NCBI GenBank assembly: GCA_003132825.1
Contig: PKYX01000052.1
Location: forward strand, 1,550-6,556
Direction: 5' to 3'
Length of the DNA stretch: 5,007 nucleotides
From: Acidobacteriaceae bacterium
GTDB taxonomy: Bacteria > Acidobacteriota > Terriglobia > Terriglobales > Acidobacteriaceae
A program made the translations under genes and the position numbers. The notes beneath the pieces are model-generated. The model was not told the DNA's origin. It worked only from the letters and a program-made list of their open reading frames with translations, and searched no databases. Positions 1-5,007 of the stretch are shown piece by piece. Positions within the stretch are counted from its first letter, which is position 1. Every line of letters starts with the position of its first letter.

Positions 1-264
1 GGATGGGTCAGTACGTACCAGCCTCATTTCGCGGCCATTCTGCCAGCTTCACACAGATCCGTGAAGGGATTGCCAGTTAGCAGGACTGTGAAGGCCAGGT
101 GGGTGGTAGAATCTCGGACCGGTGCCCTCTTAAGGACTTGGCGGGGGGGCATCTTAGCCCGAGAACGGGCCGCAAACCAGTTCATTGGCAAATGACAACG
201 ACCTGTGCAAAATCTCAGAATACTTTCACACTTTATTGCACAGTTTCACATTGGTTGTTTCCAG
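1..264. other. Leftmost stretch with no recognised gene
   Basis: I see no supported gene here. Plus-strand frame 1 is open from the window edge to a TGA at 193-195 (64 codons), so it could be the tail of a gene starting outside the window. Its translation is arginine-rich, matches no family I know, and may be chance. A 5-bp GC hairpin (GCCCG-AGAA-CGGGC, 157-170) follows a run of seven G (143-149), but no T-tract follows it, so I do not call a terminator. TTTCACA occurs twice about 22 bases apart near 224 and 244. Base composition becomes AT-rich from about 200 towards the tRNA promoter. Confidence 0.4.
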
Positions 265-293
265 ACGACAAGGGGACTTAGACAAAATATACT
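265..293 (+). promoter_or_regulatory. Probable sigma70-type promoter of tRNA-Leu
   Basis: A -10 box TATACT (288-293, 5 of 6 consensus bases) lies 17 bases downstream of ACGACA (265-270, 4 of 6 matches to TTGACA). The spacing is ideal and the region is locally AT-rich. Transcription would start near 300, leaving a leader of about 19 nt before the tRNA, to be removed by RNase P. The position directly upstream of a stable-RNA gene supports the call. The start site itself is inferred. Confidence 0.6.
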
Positions 294-318
294 TTAAAAT
301 CAATCACTTCCACGTAGA

Positions 319-405
319 GCCGGGATGGCGGAACTGGCAGACGCAGCGGACTCAAAATCCGCCGACCTTCGGGTCATGGGGGTTCGACCCCCCCTCCCGG
401 CACCA
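319..405 (+). tRNA. tRNA-Leu (anticodon CAA)
   Basis: This is a complete class II (long variable arm) tRNA that reads UUG leucine codons. The acceptor stem GCCGGGA (319-325) pairs with TCCCGGC (395-401). U8 is at 326. The D-stem is GCG/CGC (328-330 with 342-344). The anticodon stem GCGGA/TCCGC (346-350 with 358-362) encloses the loop CTCAAAA, with anticodon CAA at 353-355. The variable arm has the stem GACC/GGTC. The T-stem GGGGG/CCCCC (378-382 with 390-394) encloses the loop TTCGACC. Discriminator A402 fits leucine, and CCA (403-405) is encoded. It is the only plus-strand gene and is convergent with the esterase gene. Two fragments of it recur at 469-484 and 4986-5007. Without an attachment-site test, whether it served as an integration target is inference. 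Confidence 0.97.
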
Positions 406-423
406 CTTCAAGAACCATAGAAT

Positions 424-452
424 ATGCGGCTAATTGGGCTCGCTCTCCGCAT
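424..452 (+). terminator. Weak hairpin downstream of tRNA-Leu
   Basis: ATGCGG (424-429) and CCGCAT (447-452) form a perfect 6-bp stem with a 17-base loop, starting 19 bases after the tRNA CCA end. No T-tract follows, so it is at best a weak terminator or a 3' processing or stability structure for the tRNA transcript. A chance inverted repeat is possible. Confidence 0.2.
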
Positions 453-468
453 GCGATGAACCTGTGCA

Positions 469-484
469 GCAGACGCAGCGGACT
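469..484 (+). repeat. 16-base direct repeat of tRNA-Leu D-arm/anticodon segment
   Basis: GCAGACGCAGCGGACT at 469-484 is identical to tRNA-Leu bases 337-352, which run from the 3' side of the D-loop through the D-stem and 5' anticodon stem into the anticodon loop. The match ends at both sides, and there is no flanking tRNA structure, so this is a fragment and not a second tRNA. Its first 12 bases also occur as the last 12 bases of the window (4996-5007). A 16-base identity this close to the tRNA is very unlikely by chance. Its origin, whether old attachment-site debris or a partial duplication, is inferred. Confidence 0.7.
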
Positions 485-614
485 TTGCGCAATACATAGC
501 CCCACGAGCATTTAGCCTGTCCACCTGAAAATAGGAATTTACTTACAAAATGCTGCAGTGAGCGTGGCTTACACACCTCTTCCACACTCTCAAGGTCCCC
601 GAGCCTGGGCTGGA

Positions 615-1862
<1,248 letters not shown>

Positions 1863-1899
1863 TTAGCTTCGGCGTTACGGTTGCAGGATTCGGTTTGGA

Positions 1900-2070
1900 T
1901 CACTGCTCAACTGAAACGACGGTTACAGACTTAGGTTCCAGTTTCAAAGTTAGCTTGCCACCCTGAACCTTCGCTGAGATCGGCCTCGGCATGACTGTGT
2001 TAGGTGCGTCGAAGGTGTTGACACTGTCCACCTTCGGCGCGGTCAGAATTTCGCCGCTCGCAGCTTTTGA
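1900..2070 (-). pseudogene. C-terminal remnant of a GH51 alpha-L-arabinofuranosidase
   Basis: The minus-strand frame ending at TGA 1902-1900 encodes a peptide containing SGEILTAPKVDSVNTFDAP, then VMPRPISAKVQGGKLTLKL and EPKSVTVVSVEQ. This is the typical end of the alpha-L-arabinofuranosidase C-terminal domain of GH51 enzymes: the LTaP.-d..NTFdaP motif, a g.l.l.L strand, then a P.SVtvv..e strand ending the protein. Only about 56 residues are recognisable. The frame is closed upstream by TAG at 2098-2100, there is no start codon or ribosome site before the domain, and the rest of the enzyme (normally about 500 residues or more) is absent because the GH9 stop lies 48 bases upstream. GH51 enzymes release arabinose from arabinoxylan or arabinan, so the intact gene would have fitted between GH9 and CE1. 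I read it as a deletion remnant. The family call is by memory of motifs, not by search. Confidence 0.72.
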
Positions 2071-2118
2071 GCCGCATCGAGCAAGACCATTCCTGTTCTA
2101 GCGCCCTTAGTACTGGGC

Positions 2119-4806
2119 CTACTTCGATTCCTTGATGATTGCGTTCGCAGCGTTGCCGGCCACGACCCAGCTTGCCGACCCGGCCACGACGGCTTCATCC
2201 TCAAACCAGAGGAATCCGAAGTCGTCGATGCACTCCGGAAAATCCGGCTTGATAATGATGTATCCCGGAATCACGGCGCCCGGAATGTAAGAGTTGTCGG
2301 CGCGATTGTTGCTGTATGTCTTCGTCTTCGAGACTGTACCGACTCCAGCCACATACGAAGTGCTGGACACCGGGTGGGTGCCAAGAACGTAATTGACGGC
2401 GCGAAGTGTATATTCGGGGTTCACAAGATCCGGAAACGCCTTGTGCAGGAAGTACATCCGGATAGCCATGTCAACCACGGCGCCCGATCCGCCCCAGGTG
2501 CCCAGGCTCGGGGGCACGCCGAACGGGGTGACGTCCAACTGCTTGTCCAGACCTGCCATGTATGTCTTCACCGCTTCCCGCATTTGATCTTTCGCGCCCG
2601 CGTCCAGGTAAGGCAATGCTCGGACTGCCGTCCAACCTCGGGAACCCATCTGCTGCGGAGTGATCATCTGAGGGAACAATTCCTTCAGACGGGACTTGTA
2701 TGGCTCGGCACCGTTCGTGGCGATGGTCAATTCGAGAGCCGGGGCCCAGTCCATGCCGACAAAAGATCGGCCGCGGCCGAAGCCGGTCGGTGGAACTGCC
2801 GGTGCTGCAGAGTTTGTCGCAGCACCCGAGATGCTCTTTGGTTTACGAGCGCCCTGTTCGCCAGAGACAACACCCTGAGAAGCCGCCAGCACACCGTTTG
2901 CGGGAGTCTCTCGGTCTGGCCCGCTGGATGTCGGATACAGTGTTGGATTCGCCGATGTGTCCTTCCACGCTCTGATCGCGGTCTCGAGGCAGTCTTTCGC
3001 TAACGCGTCGTCCCAGCCCTTGAGCACATCGGCCGCTGCAGCCAGCGCCGCAATAGCATTCCACTGGAAGTACGGGTTGTTCGTAGTGAAGATCCAGCGA
3101 TCGTCCGGTTTGCCGGAGTAGTCGCCCTTCACTTCTTTCGGGCCGAGCTTCGGGTCGTAAATGCGGCCGTCAGTTTTCGACGCTCCGTCGCCCACCTGTG
3201 TGTACTGACGCAGATCTGGCTCGTGAGTACCGCGGATGGCGTGCCCGATGTTATGAAACTGCGCCAGGATGAGCAGTGCGCCGTGCTTGACTTGCTGGAC
3301 TATATCCGGCACGCCATCGGGGCGATGCATCTCGACCTCACGAGCGGGTTCATCGACCGTAAGCTCGTCGTACTTGAGATGGAATTCGCGATACGCCAGA
3401 GCGAGGCTCTGAATCACGCTCAGTTGCGCAGGCTCCTCGAGGTCGAAGTCACCGGCATCGTACCAACCGCCCACGTTCATCCCAGGGATGTGATCGCCGC
3501 CTTTATATTTCCCGTCTGTTGCTGTCGCTTGGTTCCAGCCGTCGAATTGCTCACCAACGACGGGCGCCATACGGCCATCGTCCAGGTGCGAGGCGCCGTG
3601 CCACATGCGGTAGCCTTCGCGAACGGAAACGTGATCCATCTGCTCGGCAAGGTGATGGTCCAGGCTGTCCTGCCAGATGTTCGCGTAAGCGTCCTTAGAG
3701 ATGGGGAAGGGTGCCGTACGCTGGTCTGCATACTCGATAACATAAAGCCCGGGGTCCTTCACGGGAGTGAAGTCGAATGTAGAGTAGACGTAGCGCAGCC
3801 ACGGTGTTGAAGGCGTGATCGGGCCCTCGAACACCTGCTTGTACGACCCGTCTTCCATCAGGCGCAGCACTCTGGCCATCTTCGGAGCGCTGTACTTCGG
3901 GTCGAGTTCGAGCACCGCCACCTTTGAGAAGCCCGGCGCATAGCCGACTTGGCTGTGCGCGATCATCGGCGGACGTGTCCAGTTCGGAATCACGTCCGGC
4001 CTAATGTGCCAAACGATGGCGCCAGTGGTCTTGCCCGAAGGGATCAGCGAACGCAACACGAACCAGCCGTTCTGCGCGCGGTTGCGTCCATCGAACAGCA
4101 TGAGGTTGGCCGTATCCGATACTACGTTCACCCGGGACAGCGCGTCGTCGACCCCCAGGGTGATGCTCTTGCCCTCCGCGAATGGCAGCGGCTCAGTGTA
4201 TCCCTTGGCCTTATCCCAGTCTTCCAGGTAGTACGCCTTTTTCGGTTCATCTGCTAAGGGCAAAACCTTCGTCATCGGATCGTTCGGCGTACGCGGGAAG
4301 ATGCCGGCTGTGGTTCCGTCCACAAGATAAGCCTCGCCCATGTAGATCGAGGGCAGGAACTCCAGGTTGAAGCCTGCCCGTCCCGCCAGTTTCTGCGGTA
4401 GCGGCTTGTCAAGATTGATGCTAACCTCCACGCCGCCTGGCTCAGCTGCCACTTCCAGTGTGTAATTTAAGGCGAACGTCGGGAAAGCCAGGTCGGCGGT
4501 GAGCCGGCTGTTCGCCTTGTCGGCATGGCGACCCTTGAGGGTTGCCACCAGGTCCCACTGCTCCGGCGTTGGCATCAGGCGCACGTCGCCGTTAGTGGCG
4601 ATGCGCTGGCCGTGGAGAATTATCTCCATGGCCGTGTTCTTTTGGTCCACAAAAACGGGATGGTACGTGCTGTCGTAGAGAAAAACGCTGAAACCTTGAG
4701 TATCGAGGTAATTCTTGTCGGTCACCTTCATGGCAAAATCGGCGCCAGACGAGCCTGGGGCCGAGATCAGGGTCAACAGGAAACAAGCTATGATTCGCGT
4801 GAACAT
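2119..4806 (-). CDS. Secreted GH9 glycoside hydrolase (cellulase-like) with CelD_N-type Ig domain
   Basis: This is a predicted secreted inverting glycoside hydrolase of family 9, typically acting on beta-1,4-glucan or related cell-wall glucans. With this start it has 895 residues. Residues 1-22 form a signal peptide (MFTRIIACFLLTLISAPGSSGA). Residues about 23-273 form a beta-rich domain I cannot name. Residues about 279-371 form the Ig-like cellulase N-terminal domain (begins PPMIAHSQVGYAPG, ends before FPISKDAY). Residues about 376-891 form the (alpha/alpha)6 catalytic barrel. GGWYDAGDFD holds Asp450 and Asp453, the usual GH9 base region. FLWFEDEAVV near the C-terminus holds the likely acid Glu871. 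The SYVAGVG motif (817-823) is followed by NNR (833-835) where classical cellulases carry HHR, so the gene belongs to a divergent subgroup and substrate is uncertain. Residues about 628-680 are a low-complexity insert. The reading frame continues to GTG 4857 and ATG 4851, but ATG 4806 begins the signal peptide. An AAGGAG (4830-4825) lies 18 bases before ATG 4806, which is unusually far, so the exact start is uncertain. It is upstream of the GH51 remnant and the esterase and could be co-transcribed with the latter. Confidence 0.92.
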   Translation of the reverse strand: MFTRIIACFLLTLISAPGSSGADFAMKVTDKNYLDTQGFSVFLYDSTYHPVFVDQKNTAMEIILHGQRIATNGDVRLMPTPEQWDLVATLKGRHADKANSRLTADLAFPTFALNYTLEVAAEPGGVEVSINLDKPLPQKLAGRAGFNLEFLPSIYMGEAYLVDGTTAGIFPRTPNDPMTKVLPLADEPKKAYYLEDWDKAKGYTEPLPFAEGKSITLGVDDALSRVNVVSDTANLMLFDGRNRAQNGWFVLRSLIPSGKTTGAIVWHIRPDVIPNWTRPPMIAHSQVGYAPGFSKVAVLELDPKYSAPKMARVLRLMEDGSYKQVFEGPITPSTPWLRYVYSTFDFTPVKDPGLYVIEYADQRTAPFPISKDAYANIWQDSLDHHLAEQMDHVSVREGYRMWHGASHLDDGRMAPVVGEQFDGWNQATATDGKYKGGDHIPGMNVGGWYDAGDFDLEEPAQLSVIQSLALAYREFHLKYDELTVDEPAREVEMHRPDGVPDIVQQVKHGALLILAQFHNIGHAIRGTHEPDLRQYTQVGDGASKTDGRIYDPKLGPKEVKGDYSGKPDDRWIFTTNNPYFQWNAIAALAAAADVLKGWDDALAKDCLETAIRAWKDTSANPTLYPTSSGPDRETPANGVLAASQGVVSGEQGARKPKSISGAATNSAAPAVPPTGFGRGRSFVGMDWAPALELTIATNGAEPYKSRLKELFPQMITPQQMGSRGWTAVRALPYLDAGAKDQMREAVKTYMAGLDKQLDVTPFGVPPSLGTWGGSGAVVDMAIRMYFLHKAFPDLVNPEYTLRAVNYVLGTHPVSSTSYVAGVGTVSKTKTYSNNRADNSYIPGAVIPGYIIIKPDFPECIDDFGFLWFEDEAVVAGSASWVVAGNAANAIIKESK

Positions 4807-4852
4807 AAATTCGGATGAACGCTGCTCCTTTGCCGCAACATGATATGACATG

Positions 4853-4874
4853 CACACCGGCTGGGTGCCGTGTG
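4853..4874 (-). promoter_or_regulatory. Leader hairpin upstream of the GH9 gene
   Basis: CACAC+GGC (4853-4857 and 4859-4861, with bulged base 4858) pairs with GCC+GTGTG (4867-4874) around a 5-base loop, giving an 8-bp stem with one bulge. It covers the alternative GTG start at 4857, which argues for translation starting downstream at 4806. It could affect mRNA stability or translation, but no known riboswitch or regulator motif is recognised. Confidence 0.3.
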
Positions 4875-4985
4875 TTCTCCAGTCGCGGGTTTCCCAAGCG
4901 GCGTAAGGTGTGGAAAATACTCAAATACTGACACATCGAGTTACACAGTTTTGCAGGAGGTCTTAGTTAAGTTGTTTATTATCAC
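4875..4985. other. Non-coding upstream region of the GH9 gene
   Basis: This stretch carries no supported gene and should hold the GH9 promoter. It is more AT-rich than the genes. The best minus-strand -10 candidate is GATAAT (4983-4978, 5 of 6), but no matching -35 lies 16-18 bases upstream and it is about 170 bases from the start codon, so I do not call a promoter. The bases AGGAGG at 4955-4960 on the plus strand look like a ribosome site but no plus-strand start codon follows before the window ends. Confidence 0.35.
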
Positions 4986-5007
4986 GGCGGAACTGGCAGA
5001 CGCAGCG
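4986..5007 (+). repeat. Truncated direct repeat of tRNA-Leu at the window edge
   Basis: The last 22 bases are identical to tRNA-Leu bases 327-348 (tRNA position 9 through the D-arm into the 5' anticodon stem) and run off the window end. The identity begins just after the place of U8; the preceding base is C and the seven bases before it do not resemble the GCCGGGA acceptor strand. A functional tRNA would need U8 and an acceptor stem, so this is a tRNA-derived fragment and not a second gene start. It is in the same orientation as the tRNA, 4659 bases away. It may be an attachment-site relic, or an assembly break at a repeated sequence if the window edge is a contig end. Confidence 0.75.

Noticed and set aside
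99..433. Two short plus-strand frames near the tRNA
   Set aside because: One runs straight through the tRNA-Leu gene, and neither has a ribosome site or a recognisable product.
2374..3003. 209-codon plus-strand open frame
   Set aside because: It lies wholly antisense to the GH9 catalytic domain, its translation has no family motif, and long antisense frames are common opposite GC-rich genes.
3223..3810. 195-codon plus-strand open frame
   Set aside because: It is antisense to the GH9 gene, with no ribosome site or recognisable domain.
4986..5007. Start of a second functional tRNA-Leu
   Set aside because: The bases before the match do not form an acceptor strand and the U8 position is C, so it is treated as a tRNA fragment.

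Overview
The window looks like chromosomal DNA from a GC-rich (by eye high-50s percent) polysaccharide-degrading bacterium. The style of the two large secreted enzymes resembles soil Acidobacteriota (Solibacter/Bryobacter-like), but that is an inference from protein style, not from a marker gene. No integrase, transposase, plasmid, phage or CRISPR gene is visible.

Layout. Positions 1-264 hold no recognisable gene. A sigma70-like promoter (265-293) precedes a complete plus-strand tRNA-Leu with anticodon CAA and an encoded CCA tail (319-405). After a short non-coding stretch, two large minus-strand genes fill the rest. Read in the direction of transcription (right to left) they are a secreted family GH9 glycoside hydrolase (4806-2119) and a secreted CE1-type (feruloyl/acetyl-xylan-like) esterase with an N-terminal E-set/CBM48-like domain (1802-615). 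The gap between them holds the decayed C-terminal end of a third enzyme, a GH51 alpha-L-arabinofuranosidase (2070-1900).

Biology. Backbone-cleaving GH9, arabinose-removing GH51 (now lost here) and ester-removing CE1 are the usual partners in attack on decorated plant cell-wall polysaccharide such as arabinoxylan. The locus reads as a small hemicellulose/cellulose degradation cluster whose middle gene has been deleted down to its last 50-60 codons.

Most unusual signal. Part of the tRNA-Leu recurs twice in direct orientation. A 16-base piece (D-arm to anticodon loop) sits 132 bases downstream at 469-484. At least 22 bases starting at tRNA position 9 form the last bases of the window (4986-5007), without the acceptor stem. 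The enzyme cluster therefore lies between an intact tRNA-Leu and a truncated tRNA-Leu copy. This is the geometry left by site-specific integration at a tRNA gene, although no integrase is in view and an assembly-edge artefact is possible.
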